From Flavobacteriaceae bacterium LSUCC0859 (GTDB lineage: Bacteria > Bacteroidota > Bacteroidia > Flavobacteriales > Flavobacteriaceae), in assembly GCA_022239325.1 (NCBI GenBank), contig JAKOGP010000005.1, positions 124,001 to 188,000 of the forward strand: DNA of 64,000 nucleotides, given 5' to 3'. Made by a program: the position numbers and the translations under genes. Each line of letters opens with the position of its first letter. Positions within the stretch are counted from its first letter, which is position 1. The notes beneath the pieces were generated by a model, which made no database searches, was not told the origin of the DNA, and saw only the letters and a list, made by a program, of their open reading frames with translations. Below, piece after piece: positions 54,201-64,000 of this stretch.

Positions 54201-57200
54201 CTCACTATAGAAAGTTCAGAGACAGAACCCACTTCTATGATGGCGGTGTCTGAGCAGCCTAGGGCGTCTGTTACGGTAAGCTCATACTGTCCTGGTCCAA
54301 GGTTGTTCAGGTCTCTTGTAAAGTAGGTGACTCCTGCAGGACCCTTCCACTCAAAGGTATAGCGGCCACTGCCCCCTACTACAAAATCATCTGCCACGGT
54401 AATGGTTCCGTCATTTACCCCAAAGCAGGTAGCGTCTGTACTGCTAAGCTTGCTCTCGTCTATGTCTAACTCAATAGGCATAACAATTTGCTGAGATATA
54501 GGCGAACAGGTTCTAAGGCCATTTTCAGAAAGGGTAACTGTATAGGTTGCCCCTTTTATTAGGTTGGGGAAGGTATGGGCACTTCCGTCTATTGCCGCAA
54601 TAGTTACAGGTGGGGTATTGGTGCTGGTGAGGGTATAGATATAATTCTCTAGCCCTCCGGTTCCTGTAGCAGTTAAAAGTCCGTCACAGGTAGCACTCAA
54701 AGTGAGGCTCAATGCAGCAGGTTCAGTAATAGTAAACCAATCTGAAGACTGTATACAAACTGGAACCACCACGCCCTCTATAGTGTTGGTGTATGTGCTA
54801 ATGGAAAGCTTATAATCTCCAGGAGTGAGACCAGTAGCCTGCATGGTATTTTGTCTAAAACCTCCGTCTCCTCTTTTCTGCCACTCAAAAGTAGGGCTAG
54901 GGTGGCTACTCACAAAATCTGTGAGCTCTACGCGTATAGCCCCATCTGCCACACCGTTACAACTCACGTTTTCTACGCGGGTAAGTATGGCGGCATTGTC
55001 AAAGGTAGTTGGCGTTACGGTGGTAATGGTCACTACGTTAGAAGGGATGGAATTACAAGCAATGCCATTGATAGTATTGGTGGTAATTCTTCTAAAAGCT
55101 GTAGTTTCATTAAGCGGCGTACTAAAAGTTAAATTTTCTGCGGTAGCCCCGCTAACAGTGGTCCAAACACTAGCCCCTGATGGTAAGGCCTCCCAGAAGT
55201 AGGTCATGGCCCCTCTAGACTGGTTATTTGCTGCAGCAGTTTGGCTTATGGGTATAGATGGGTTAGAGCCGGCACATACAATGAGCTCTTCGGTGTTTAC
55301 AGAGCCTGGAGAGACCTTATTTACAATCATTTCTATGGGTGCAGTATACGCATAGGCCGTGGTACAAGGCGTACCACCATTATCTAAACGTACACCCCTT
55401 CTGTAGAAAGTGGTATTGCTTTGGGTGCCTATGCTAAGGCTGGCCGTGGTTACACTGCTGGTTCCGCTCATTACCTGGCTCCAGGTAAGATTATCTGAGG
55501 ACTGTTCCCATAGGTATTCTTGATTGCTAAAGCTAGAGTCTCCTGTCACGGTGAGGGTAAAGCCGCTGTGGTCTACACAAAGTACCTCGTTTGTACTAGC
55601 ACTTATGGTTCCCGGTACCAAGACTTTGTCTAGCACTTCAAAGCGCTGGCTCACACTAGCACATGTAGTATTGTTGGTAGCTGTAAATTCATAGCGGCCT
55701 GCGTCTAAGTTTTCTATTCTTAGGGTGTTAGAGAGGGTCACGGTATTGTCTACTTGGTCTCCAGTTGCCCCCTCCAGTTTTACCCAGCTAAAACTATTGG
55801 TGTTCAAGGCAGGCCTCACATATTCTACCGACATTCTGGTGTCTGTGGTGCGGCTGCTAATATTGGTGCTTATGGTAAAAGGAACTCCTGTGTCACTAGC
55901 TGTGAGGGTAATCACGCTTCCAACATGTACCACCTGAATACTTGGGCCTGGGGTAAGAGCCGCTGTGAGACTGGCTGTGAGACTGGCTAAGGTAGTGTTA
56001 GACGCTGTTGCCGTGTACGAATAGGTATTGCTGTTAATTGTTACCTCATAGCGACCGGAAGGGGTATAGGTTCCAGACCTTGTATAGGTGCCTGAAAGCG
56101 TGATATTTACCCTTTGGGCTTGTGCGGTTTGGCTGCCACCTAGCACTGCAGCTGCAGGCACTTCAATAGCTCCGTCTGCACCACCTGGGCAGGTAGGATC
56201 TGTAACCAAATCTCTTGGAGTTGGAATATTGAGTGTGGGAGCGTCTAATACATTAATGAGTAATACGTTGGAGTATTCTGTACAAAAAATTCCTGGTGAA
56301 ATTTCCTGTCTAATCCCTCTTCTGACATATATAGAATTGGGCATGCTGTTAGTAATATTAAGTACCTGATTGTTCACAGAACCAGAATAATTTCCAGAAA
56401 GGCTGAGTAAGCCCCAGTTGCCTCCAGTAGTATTTTTGGTTTCCCAGAAGCTCTCAAAACTACTCTCGTAACCAGGTACCTTGGCTTCTGTAGCCGCAGA
56501 GGCGGCGCCAATCACAATAGGACTATCGAGAGAGACACAGGTATTGAGCACATTTTCTACCACTGGATTTTCTTTAAATACAATGGTACCTGGCTCTATA
56601 TTCACTACTTTAATAGTTATTGGGTCTGAGTAAATAGTACAGCTCGGAGAATTGGTTCCTGTTGCTACATAAGACAATTTAAGCCTGTAGTAGGTCTCTT
56701 GGAACAAGGCGGGTAACCTATAGGTGTTGCTGTCTTCAAAACCTCCATTACCGTCTGCTATGGCAGACCAGGTAGTAGAGTCTGTAGAACTCTCCCAAAC
56801 CTGCTCTGTATTGTCTGAAAGTAAGGCAATGTCCGTGGCATTGGTGAGGCTTAGGGTACCTCTGCTAAGGTCTGAAGCACAAACGGTATTGACGCTGCTC
56901 ACTATGGCGGGTTTGGGCATTTCTTCTTTTACCACCACGGTAAAACTATTGGAGAAATTGTCTTCTTCGTCAGAGTCGTCACAAGTTAAAGTAACCGTAC
57001 CAACTGTTATATTAGACAGCACTTTTCTTCTAAACTGTGTGGTTTTAGTGAGCGGCTGTGGTTGGTAGTTTACTTCTGTAGCACCAGGAATAAGAGACCA
57101 GTTCCCCCCTACTTCTTTTTTGTACCACTCAAAAGACACGGCACCACTTACAGTGTAGGCCGTAGATCCATCTAAGAAGCTAGCAGGCTGCTCGTTATAA

Positions 57201-60200
57201 CAGATTTCTATGCGGCCATTGTCTGAATTACCGTTGTATTGAATGCTTCCTGGAGTAGCTAAATTAACATCTATTTTAAGCGCAGGGGTATAAGAGTAGT
57301 CCGGAGCACAATTCACACCCGCAGCTAGATTGCTATTAATTCCACGTCTAAACCAAGTGGTCTGGGTAATGGTTCCTGTAACGGAATAGGTAGCAGTAGT
57401 TACAGTTACTCCAGCCGTTTTAATGGTTGTCCATACTGGGTTGGCATTATCTCCGTCTAAGGATTGTTGCCAAATATAAATAGGGTTAGGTGGTAGGGTC
57501 AGATTGGGTACAGACAATAAAGGTGTAGCACCCTCACAAACTAAATCTCCCAGACTACTTGTAAGCGTACCAGCTACAATCGGATTGGGATTAATAAGGT
57601 TAAAAGTGGGACTCACTGTCACGGCAGTACAATCTAGGTTGTTGGTGACCGTTAATTCGTATCGGCCTGCGGCCAAATTAGTAAGGTTCAAGGTTCCAGG
57701 GTCTACAAAGGAGGTGTCTGTAAGGTTTCCAGAATCGCCCTCTAATTTTCTCCAGCTATAACTATTCGCTAAGGCTCTTGTATCTAGATACTCTAAAGTA
57801 AATACACTTTCTGTATTATTTAAAATACTGGTATTGATGCTAAAGTCTTGAGTAGGGTCCTTGGCCTCTAAAGTAATGAGATTCCCCACACTTGTAATCT
57901 CCAGCGTATTGGATAGGGCGTTAGTCAAAACTGCGGTTATGCTAGCTGTAATACTTTCAATAGAAGTATTGCTAACTGTGGCTGTGAAATCATAGTTGCT
58001 TCCTGCTACAGTAGTTCTAAAGGTAGCAGTAGTACTGTAAGTGCCAGATACCGTTAACTGTACCCGCTGTGGCCTGTCTGTTGGGGTTCCTCCTACAATG
58101 GCAGTTGGACTAATAGTAATACTACCATCCGTTCCGTTAAAGCAACTTGGATCTATTACATAAATACTCGGGTCTGGAATGTTCACAGTGGGTTCGGGAA
58201 CATAATCTATGAGTACCGAATTGGTAAAGTCCTCGCAAATAACATCTCCAGCGTCATTAAGTACTTGTATTTTCTTTCTAATATAAATAGAGCTAGTAAT
58301 GTTACTTGCTAATAGGGTATTGGATTGTGTGCTTGACAGCTGGCTATCAAAAGTAAGATCTGTAAAAGTAGACACCCCATCTTTGGGTTTGGACTGCCAT
58401 GTAACTGTATAACTGCTAGTATTAGGGTACACACTGTGGTTTAATCCAGACTTAGCCGTAATGGTAAGTAATGGTGTAGCTGCACCACAAGTCTGATAAT
58501 AGTGCTCTTGAGCAGTTGGGGTGGTAAAGGCAATTTCACCTGGTGTAATATTAATGACTTCTACTTCAAAAACATCACTCTCATAAGTACAAAGCGTATC
58601 TGAAAGCACAGATGCTTTTACTTTGAAATAGGTGTTTTGAAGGAGCTGAGGCAATTGATAAGTCTCCCCTCCATATATTTCTGTAGGATCTAATGGATCT
58701 TTTATACTGGTCCATACGGTTTTATTGCTTGAGGCAAACCATTGGTATACCACCCCGTCAGAAGTTGGGCTATACATATTAGATATAGTAATGCTTCCTG
58801 GGCTTAAGTTAGTAGCACACACCTGTGAATTTACAGTAGAAGTAAGCCTTGGAATCTCTACTTGTGGGAGTACATTAATCTTAAAAATATTAGAGAAGGA
58901 GGTGTCTGTACTTACGCCTGTACAAGTACTGGTGACCACATCTGTATTAATAGTATAGGTATATACGGAGCTTATACGTCTTTTAATCCAGGTAGTTTCA
59001 GTAATAGTAGTAGCAGGATAGGTCTCTGTTAAAATATTGGTGGAACTGTAATTGATCCCATCTGGAGAAGTATACCATTCAAAAACTGGGGTGCCGTATA
59101 CATCCCAGTCATTGGCTCCATTGGAATTGAATCCTTCGTGCTCAGTGCCATAGCACACATCTATAATGTCTGTGGTTCCAGCTCTTAAGGTGCCATTGTA
59201 AATAATCTCTCCTGGCTCTGCATGGTTTACGGTGATGGTATAATCTGCCGTAAAAGGCCCTGTATTACAAGTAGGGCTGTCCGTCCCAGTGATAGTAACG
59301 GTGGTCTCTCTCCTAAAAGTAGTAGTTTCTAAAATAGGGTCTGGCGCTAAAGTTTCTCCTGTTTGACCGCTAATTAAGCTAAAAGCAGAGTCTGACTTTC
59401 CTTTTTTGTACCATTTAAAGCTCAGTGCCCCTCTTTCTATAGGAGGAATGCTCCCTACCGTAACCAATCTACCCAATTCATCTCCGGCACAGACAATGGT
59501 TTGCTTATTAGCAGAAGTAATAGATCTTGATTGGGGTACTATAATAGCGAGGGTGTTGGCAGACATATAGAAGCACTCGTCGTAAGGGTCTGCCACACTT
59601 ACATACCTCCTAAAATAAGTGGTTTGGGTAATAGTTGCCGCTGGCGTGTAATTTTGTGTGTTTACGCCTAGTGAACGGTAAAGTCCATTTTCTGAATTAG
59701 AGGAATACCAGGAGTAATTTATTGTAAGTTCAGTGGTTGGAGACACATTGTTGATAAATGCAGAAGCCACAGTTCCACTGAATGTTCCAGGAGTCCCTCC
59801 AGAACAAATAACCTGCTCTGTGAGGCTATTGTTGGCCTCTGACAAATAAATATTTATGCTCCCTGGGTTTACAGTCAGGTTTTCAGAACCATAGAGTGCA
59901 CTTGCAATATTACTTACTGAGGTGCATGTGGTGCCATCTAGAACAGATGTGGTAGTCCTTCTAAAGAAATAATCTTTCTGAAAACCTGTACCCATGGCAA
60001 TAATTTTTTCTTCGATGTCTTGACTGCTTATCCCTTGGGTGGTAGGGGTCATGGTTTGCCAATTGCTGGTGTTGTCTGGTGATATTTCCCAACTATAACT
60101 AATACTACCTGTACCTCCCTGAGACCCTGTGAAACCTAAAGCTGGAATACTTTGATCTCCGCATAATTGAATGTTTTCTGCACCAAAACCATCGAATCTG

Positions 60201-63200
60201 ATCCTTGAATTTGCAGAGAATCTATTCATCTTGAGGGTAACAATATTTGAATAAGCAGGACAGTCTTGGCCCTCTATCTCTACCATTCTTCTATAGTGAA
60301 TGGTGTCACTAGTAGGCGCAGAGGGAATGGTCAGAGACTCTGAAGTCTGAGTAACGTTTCCTATTAAAACTGGGGTCCATAAATCAGGATCATTTAAACG
60401 TGCGGCCTTTTGCCATGTGTAACTTACAGAAGCACCGTCTGAAACTATTGCACCAGCAGTACTTGAAATTAAAATATTAGTTTCTGTCTCGCAGACAACT
60501 CTGGTCCCTGTAATGGTTCCTGCATTAATTTGAGGTACTGTAATCTGGAGCTCAGCAGAATTTACAGTACAAGATGGGCGCTCCAAGAAATAGGCTTGTC
60601 TTATAAAATAAGTGGTTTGAGTAAGGGTACCCGGATTGTAAACATTTCCTACTGCACCCGCTATATTGGTATAAGTTCCTGTTGGGCTTGTTCTACTGAG
60701 CCACTGGTATCTCAGGTTAAAAGTACTGGTATTGGTGCCATTTACTACCCGGAGTTCCCCTGGAGCTTCGTTTTCACAAACTGTTGTTGGACCACTATTG
60801 GTTAAACTTACCGTACCTGCAGTAATAATTGGCAATACCTCAATAGTAATGGTATTAGAGGGATTATCATTGGTGCTACAAGCAGTACTCAAGGCCAAGC
60901 GTCTGTAATTAGCCGTTTGGGTGATCTGATTAGAGGGTATGGTATAGGTGGTATTGGTAGTTCCAGACTGCAGGTCTTCCCAGCTGCCCGTTCCAATTTG
61001 TCGCTGCCAGGTGTAAGTAATGCTTTCTGCAGTTCCCCCTACCGTAGACGCTGTGCGCGTATTTCCAATAATTACCTCTTCTTCATAGCAAGCGTAGGAA
61101 GTGGCAGAAATAGTTCCTGCGTCTATGCCCACAACAGTTACCGCTGCCACATCTGAAATGGCCTCACAGCTACTACCATCTATGCTCATTACCCTTCTGT
61201 AATAGATAGTTCCCGTAGCAGTAGCAGAATTATCAGGCAGATAAGTTTCTCCAGCTGCGCTGGTATCTGTAAGGTTGGTAAAATTAGCTGCATTGTTGAT
61301 TCTGGAACTCTGCCACTGATAGGTTAGTGTTCCAGACACGGTGCTAGAATTGGTGGCCGTAGTAATACTTAAAGCAACAGGATCTTCCCCAACACAAATG
61401 GTTTGGTTCCCAGAAATGGTTCCCCCAATAAGTTCAGAAGTCACATTTTTAATCACGATAGTGCTGGTCACGGTATTGCTACAATTAGGAGAGCTTACCA
61501 ATCTTCTAAACCAGGTTGTTTGGGTGAGGGTATTACTAAAATCGTAAGATGGGTTCACTCCACTTTGTATCTGGCTCCAAGTGGCTCCATTGTCTATAGA
61601 CTGCTCAAATACATAGGTGAGAGTCTCCCCGGCGGTATTAGGCGTAATAAGCGCAGATCTTAGATTTCCAATGGGGCTAATGTTTACCAGAGGTTCTTCA
61701 TAACATAACTCTTGATCCCCGTCTATGGCACCTGGGTCTAATCCAATGACTGTAAAACGTTGTATGTCTGAGTATTCTGTACAGGTACGCCCTCCTTGGG
61801 TAAGGCTGGTGGCTCTTCTGTAGAAAGTAGTCCCTGTTAAGGTACTAGAAGGGGTGTAGGTTTCTCTATTGGCGTTAGTGGCTGTAATATTGGTAAAATT
61901 AGCAGGAATGTTGTCTAAAGACTGCTGCCACTGATACTCTAATGTACCTGAAAGAGTGGCAGTGTTGGTACTGCTATTTATGGTGAGAGGGCTGGCTGGC
62001 TCATTCTGACACACAATTTGTTCTGCACTGCTAAAGGTCCCCCCATCTATTTCGTCTAAAATAGTAATAACCACAATATTAGAGGTCACTGTATTAGAGG
62101 AGCAGGTACCAATAGAGGCTATCCTGCGGTACCTGGTAGTCTGCGTCAGGGTACCTGGGTCATAGGTAGCGCCATCTCTAGTACCTATGGCATTTACCCA
62201 AGGGGTAGTGGTTAAGCCTATTTGCTGTTGCCAGTTATAACTTATAGGCTCAGAATTTCCAGAAGTTACTGCTGGTGTCGTTTGGGTAATCACTGTAGGG
62301 TCTGCGCCATAACACAACTCTTGGTCTCCTGAAATTTCTCCTGGGAGTAGCTGCACCACCGTTACCTGAGCTGGCTGCGAATATGAGACACATGAAGAGC
62401 CTGTAATTCTGGTAATTCTTCTGTAATAGGTGGTGCCGGTTTGGGTATTGGAAGGGGTATAATTTTGTCCATTCCCTGAAATAAGAGAATAGGTGCTAGA
62501 ATCTGTACCTGGAGCTGTAGTTGAAGACTGCCACTGATAAGTTAAATTAGCACCTCCTGTAGCGCTGCCTAATGTTATGGTGAGCTCTGTAACAGGCTGT
62601 CCATAACACAGGGTTTGGGTAGGGGTGTCCATGGTGCCACCATCTACGTCTACTACCGTTACAGAAACTACAGAACTAATTGCTGTACAGGTTTGAGTGT
62701 TGCTCGGAATGGTATTGTGCATGGTGAGCCTTCTGTAATACAAGGTCCCCTGCGTAGATGTGTCAGGGATATAATTAGTAGCCGTGCTCACTCCTGTTGT
62801 AATATTGGTGAAATCTGAGGGAATATTAGTTGCAGAGGACTGCCACTGGAAATTCACTCCAGCTCCAGAAGCCCCACTAACAGTGAGATCTGACAAAGGT
62901 GTAGCACCCACACAAACCGTCTGATTACCCACAGCTGTACCTCCTTGTAGCTCAGAAAGCACTTTAATTTCCACGGAAGTGGTCGTAGCGGTTTGGCTGC
63001 ATGTGATGGTTCCACTCACAGAAGCAGAACGCCTAAATAAAGTAGTAGTGGTAAGCGCACCTACGTTGTATGTAGTACTACTCACATTGGTAGCTATGGT
63101 AGTCCATGTGCCGCCCGCATTAATGGATTGCTCCCAGGTGTATGCTATTTCTGCACCTCCTGCTGTAGCGTCTGCAACAGAACCTATGGTGCCTCCGTCT

Positions 63201-64000
63201 CCGCCATAACAAACCGTCTTGGCGCCGTCTATGCTTCCTGGAGTTACGCTCACTACGCTTACCTCAAACTCTCCACTGATGGCCTCGCAGTTGCTGCCGT
63301 TTTTAATAATTCTTCTGTAATAGGTAGTCCCTGCAGTAGCTGCTGGGGCATACGTAGCATTGGTAGCCCCTGAAATGTCCGTAAAACCAGTGCCCGTCTG
63401 GCTAGAACTTTGCCACTGATAGTTGGTGCTGCCGCTGCTGTTCTCTACTACCAAAGGCGTTACCGTACCCCCTACGCATAGCGTCTGAGTGGCTGTAGCG
63501 CTACTTGGGGTACCACCCTCAAGCTCTGCCAATACAGTTTTTACAATAATATTTGAGGTCTGGGTAGCAGTACAGCTGTTGGTACTTACAATTCTTCTAT
63601 AGCTCGTGGTCTGGGTCAGTTGTCCTGGGTTGTAGGTAGCGCCATCGTTGGTCCCAGTAGCTAAAGTCCATGTAGTACCTGAAGTACCTATACGCTGCTC
63701 CCAGCGGTAGGTGATGGTCATAGAAGGGCCACCCGAAGTCCTAGCAGGTTCTGAAGGAGAAGAAATAGTAGAGGCCGTAGCGTTATAGCAAAGCGTCTCA
63801 GCTGCTTCAATAGTTCCTGGGAAAAGCTGCTGTACCGTTACCGCTGCAGCGTCTGAGTAGGCCACACAGCTAGAGCCTGGCACAGAGGTAATTCTTCGGT
63901 AGTAGGTAGTGCCCGTTTGTGTGTTTGAAGGAATTAAAGTGGCAGATGCCTCATTTGGCACTATAGTAAAGGTACTAGAGTCTGTAGCAGAACTTGTAGA
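51287..64000 (-). CDS. Giant SprB-like T9SS surface adhesin (5' end beyond the window)
   Basis: More than 4,230 residues; the frame is open to the window edge, so the start and signal peptide are outside. From 64000 to about 55000 it consists of roughly 25 Ig-like repeats of ~85-95 residues, each with a Y-x-W-Q strand, a T-T-x-Y-R-R strand and a Cys pair. From about 55000 to 51900 are SprB-type repeats (SCNGVADGAIRV, GLGAGVYRLTISD). Then a PKD domain (MTWDFGDGSDI) and a C-terminal type B sorting domain (FPSAFTPNADGINDVFEP, DIYDMWGNLVF) for T9SS export. A ~75-residue beta module (LTVSGTYSTTATF and IINSNTYSYTATA-like) occurs twice near 58000 and 56050. A Thr/Gly/Ala linker lies near 52540-52640. 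Likely a gliding or surface adhesin. Confidence 0.93.
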   Translation of the reverse strand, partial: STSSATDSSTFTIVPNEASATLIPSNTQTGTTYYRRITSVPGSSCVAYSDAAAVTVQQLFPGTIEAAETLCYNATASTISSPSEPARTSGGPSMTITYRWEQRIGTSGTTWTLATGTNDGATYNPGQLTQTTSYRRIVSTNSCTATQTSNIIVKTVLAELEGGTPSSATATQTLCVGGTVTPLVVENSSGSTNYQWQSSSQTGTGFTDISGATNATYAPAATAGTTYYRRIIKNGSNCEAISGEFEVSVVSVTPGSIDGAKTVCYGGDGGTIGSVADATAGGAEIAYTWEQSINAGGTWTTIATNVSSTTYNVGALTTTTLFRRSASVSGTITCSQTATTTSVEIKVLSELQGGTAVGNQTVCVGATPLSDLTVSGASGAGVNFQWQSSATNIPSDFTNITTGVSTATNYIPDTSTQGTLYYRRLTMHNTIPSNTQTCTAISSVVSVTVVDVDGGTMDTPTQTLCYGQPVTELTITLGSATGGANLTYQWQSSTTAPGTDSSTYSLISGNGQNYTPSNTQTGTTYYRRITRITGSSCVSYSQPAQVTVVQLLPGEISGDQELCYGADPTVITQTTPAVTSGNSEPISYNWQQQIGLTTTPWVNAIGTRDGATYDPGTLTQTTRYRRIASIGTCSSNTVTSNIVVITILDEIDGGTFSSAEQIVCQNEPASPLTINSSTNTATLSGTLEYQWQQSLDNIPANFTNITATNANRETYTPSSTLTGTTFYRRATSLTQGGRTCTEYSDIQRFTVIGLDPGAIDGDQELCYEEPLVNISPIGNLRSALITPNTAGETLTYVFEQSIDNGATWSQIQSGVNPSYDFSNTLTQTTWFRRLVSSPNCSNTVTSTIVIKNVTSELIGGTISGNQTICVGEDPVALSITTATNSSTVSGTLTYQWQSSRINNAANFTNLTDTSAAGETYLPDNSATATGTIYYRRVMSIDGSSCEAISDVAAVTVVGIDAGTISATSYACYEEEVIIGNTRTASTVGGTAESITYTWQRQIGTGSWEDLQSGTTNTTYTIPSNQITQTANYRRLALSTACSTNDNPSNTITIEVLPIITAGTVSLTNSGPTTVCENEAPGELRVVNGTNTSTFNLRYQWLSRTSPTGTYTNIAGAVGNVYNPGTLTQTTYFIRQAYFLERPSCTVNSAELQITVPQINAGTITGTRVVCETETNILISSTAGAIVSDGASVSYTWQKAARLNDPDLWTPVLIGNVTQTSESLTIPSAPTSDTIHYRRMVEIEGQDCPAYSNIVTLKMNRFSANSRIRFDGFGAENIQLCGDQSIPALGFTGSQGGTGSISYSWEISPDNTSNWQTMTPTTQGISSQDIEEKIIAMGTGFQKDYFFRRTTTSVLDGTTCTSVSNIASALYGSENLTVNPGSINIYLSEANNSLTEQVICSGGTPGTFSGTVASAFINNVSPTTELTINYSWYSSNSENGLYRSLGVNTQNYTPAATITQTTYFRRYVSVADPYDECFYMSANTLAIIVPQSRSITSANKQTIVCAGDELGRLVTVGSIPPIERGALSFKWYKKGKSDSAFSLISGQTGETLAPDPILETTTFRRETTVTITGTDSPTCNTGPFTADYTITVNHAEPGEIIYNGTLRAGTTDIIDVCYGTEHEGFNSNGANDWDVYGTPVFEWYTSPDGINYSSTNILTETYPATTITETTWIKRRISSVYTYTINTDVVTSTCTGVSTDTSFSNIFKINVLPQVEIPRLTSTVNSQVCATNLSPGSITISNMYSPTSDGVVYQWFASSNKTVWTSIKDPLDPTEIYGGETYQLPQLLQNTYFKVKASVLSDTLCTYESDVFEVEVINITPGEIAFTTPTAQEHYYQTCGAATPLLTITAKSGLNHSVYPNTSSYTVTWQSKPKDGVSTFTDLTFDSQLSSTQSNTLLASNITSSIYIRKKIQVLNDAGDVICEDFTNSVLIDYVPEPTVNIPDPSIYVIDPSCFNGTDGSITISPTAIVGGTPTDRPQRVQLTVSGTYSTTATFRTTVAGSNYDFTATVSNTSIESITASITAVLTNALSNTLEITSVGNLITLEAKDPTQDFSINTSILNNTESVFTLEYLDTRALANSYSWRKLEGDSGNLTDTSFVDPGTLNLTNLAAGRYELTVTNNLDCTAVTVSPTFNLINPNPIVAGTLTSSLGDLVCEGATPLLSVPNLTLPPNPIYIWQQSLDGDNANPVWTTIKTAGVTVTTATYSVTGTITQTTWFRRGINSNLAAGVNCAPDYSYTPALKIDVNLATPGSIQYNGNSDNGRIEICYNEQPASFLDGSTAYTVSGAVSFEWYKKEVGGNWSLIPGATEVNYQPQPLTKTTQFRRKVLSNITVGTVTLTCDDSDEEDNFSNSFTVVVKEEMPKPAIVSSVNTVCASDLSRGTLSLTNATDIALLSDNTEQVWESSTDSTTWSAIADGNGGFEDSNTYRLPALFQETYYRLKLSYVATGTNSPSCTIYSDPITIKVVNIEPGTIVFKENPVVENVLNTCVSLDSPIVIGAASAATEAKVPGYESSFESFWETKNTTGGNWGLLSLSGNYSGSVNNQVLNITNSMPNSIYVRRGIRQEISPGIFCTEYSNVLLINVLDAPTLNIPTPRDLVTDPTCPGGADGAIEVPAAAVLGGSQTAQAQRVNITLSGTYTRSGTYTPSGRYEVTINSNTYSYTATASNTTLASLTASLTAALTPGPSIQVVHVGSVITLTASDTGVPFTISTNISSRTTDTRMSVEYVRPALNTNSFSWVKLEGATGDQVDNTVTLSNTLRIENLDAGRYEFTATNNTTCASVSQRFEVLDKVLVPGTISASTNEVLCVDHSGFTLTVTGDSSFSNQEYLWEQSSDNLTWSQVMSGTSSVTTASLSIGTQSNTTFYRRGVRLDNGGTPCTTAYAYTAPIEMIVNKVSPGSVNTEELIVCAGSNPSIPISQTAAANNQSRGAMTYFWEALPSGASVWTTVSGATAENLTFSTPLNETTAFRRITTNTINGIACNSIPSNVVTITTVTPTTFDNAAILTRVENVSCNGVADGAIRVELTDFVSSHPSPTFEWQKRGDGGFRQNTMQATGLTPGDYKLSISTYTNTIEGVVVPVCIQSSDWFTITEPAALSLTLSATCDGLLTATGTGGLENYIYTLTSTNTPPVTIAAIDGSAHTFPNLIKGATYTVTLSENGLRTCSPISQQIVMPIELDIDESKLSSTDATCFGVNDGTITVADDFVVGGSGRYTFEWKGPAGVTYFTRDLNNLGPGQYELTVTDALGCSDTAIIEVGSVSELSIVRSQLTNAVLSCNGDTDAAIEVQFSADPNADLQIVWTNNNGTAVTASVTNNNNTTSISGLGAGVYRLTISDLNSSDGACKIEETYTISEPEAFNATPIGETESPACFSSNGGTASFRVTGGTPPYKYSIDNGAQISFGTSSVTAITKSITGIQEGTHTISFTDANNCAVVVIPNIVVTIPEEIEISEPTITEIPCGGFGSIAVTVSGGSGNYSYQWTGPGINRVTTQPSLNVTEGGSYTLLVTDANRCTKTINISIDPPAAPFEVIGTVDQSSCSVNAADASISLSVSNGVSPNVVWEKWELKSAAGGTVSTTTSTCTVDCYEWANLNRPGDLLLTGLTPGEYRATITDSSEEAGACNTVVKNFTIGAAPLDIFNTKVTPPTCEIETGSFAFRLKHTNALKFFLNGNEVSIANGQLKYNNTTQQYRIPELTGGSYLLRIIEQIPLTGTQTGTTNGCEIFENFTLGAFEPISYLGETDLVLDVCDPSNQAFPNTALVSGGTPFVNAAQEPYYIYRWTGLASGVPLTGTGSTTTGTATPTTGTASATTASATTDSALGFVSFISTEAVPLNPGKYSLVIEDAEGCLSDPIEFLIEANIKPISVTVNTQELSCGIDPSDGAFSIAIEGGAAPYNIIWEREIPGNAQDPNPSYELVGTNLLAINNLAAGRYRLKIGSSLVNCANSQATNFTGFYTLSPAETIQILDGPFLSRSLCIGEPGTLNIKVFDRDSDDFSFYYQGSLVSSNFIGDDTYEVTIDQPVEDGILNVINEQGCGVSVAITTGVGEPEFSYSSTNYDQSGIIAANEEVTFTNSSLDLYTKMTWDFGDGSDILEVTAENAATTDIVHKYRTPGTFTVAMRFYNALGCYKETTQELIVGRGYLVIFPSAFTPNADGINDVFEPKYTGIKSFKLDIYDMWGNLVFTTTVEELPVATGWGWDGNQITGIPYAAKNFRFSFTAITHDDKEYTTNGEAILLR

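Noticed and set aside
1-64000. CRISPR arrays, tRNA, rRNA and insertion sequences
   Set aside because: No regularly spaced direct repeats, no cloverleaf or rRNA-like segments and no transposase genes were seen; the integrase-like genes are site-specific recombinases tied to an invertible locus rather than an obvious integrated element.

Overview
The window looks like a chromosome segment from a member of the Bacteroidota, most probably a marine-type Flavobacteriia. The evidence is a SprB-like giant protein with a type IX secretion (T9SS) C-terminal domain coupled to a PorP/SprF gene, lipoproteins with acidic residues just after the lipidated Cys, TAnnTTTG-type promoter elements, A-rich start contexts and low GC.

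Layout. (1) 1-6062, minus strand, moderate GC: hemJ (cut by the window edge), a BNR/sortilin-like secreted protein, a MATE transporter, hemH and a small lipoprotein. (2) 6076-36728, minus strand: a surface polysaccharide locus. Its downstream end (WbpM-like dehydratase, small sugar-phosphate transferase, sugar epimerase) has the GC of the housekeeping genes. The middle is a strikingly AT-rich island, and its downstream edge is exactly where a plus-strand tyrosine recombinase (9600-10568) sits. The island carries a dTDP-Fuc3N-type branch (rmlA, fdtA, fdtB), GDP-L-fucose synthesis (gmd, fcl), several glycosyltransferases, and a long pseudaminic-acid-type nonulosonate pathway (pseB, pseC, pseH-like, spsF/pseF, pseG-like, pseI). 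Unusual extras are an ATP-grasp protein, a formyltransferase, a PIG-L deacetylase, a class III aminotransferase, an aldo/keto reductase, an FkbM methyltransferase and a 2OG-oxygenase-like protein. A PglK/MsbA-like ABC flippase and an HTH regulator with a palindromic operator lie at the promoter-proximal end. (3) 36796-38932: an O-antigen ligase/polymerase (Wzy_C) and a TPR-like membrane partner.

(4) 38985-50280 is the most exciting part: an apparently undescribed invertible surface-lipoprotein system. One expressed 5' end (promoter, lipoprotein signal peptide, 76-residue stalk, 42973-43206) is joined to one of three large C-terminal cassettes. The other two cassettes have no promoter, start codon or signal peptide. 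All three join at the same 7-bp core, TGGTCTA, in the same reading phase (encoding x-G-L-E-S) and flanked by inverted-repeat arms. Three paralogous tyrosine recombinases are interleaved with the cassettes. The arms of two of the sites are mismatched now but become nearly perfect inverted repeats if the ~1.8 kb between them is flipped. I read this as a fossil record that the present orientation arose by inversion and that the system is an antigenic-variation switch.

(5) 50277-64000, minus strand: a PorP/SprF protein and the last >4,200 residues of a giant SprB-like T9SS adhesin that runs off the window.

The common theme is the cell surface: variable glycan, switchable lipoprotein, giant adhesin. 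Domain calls come from reading motifs, without database searches. The switching model is inferred from sequence structure and has not been observed.
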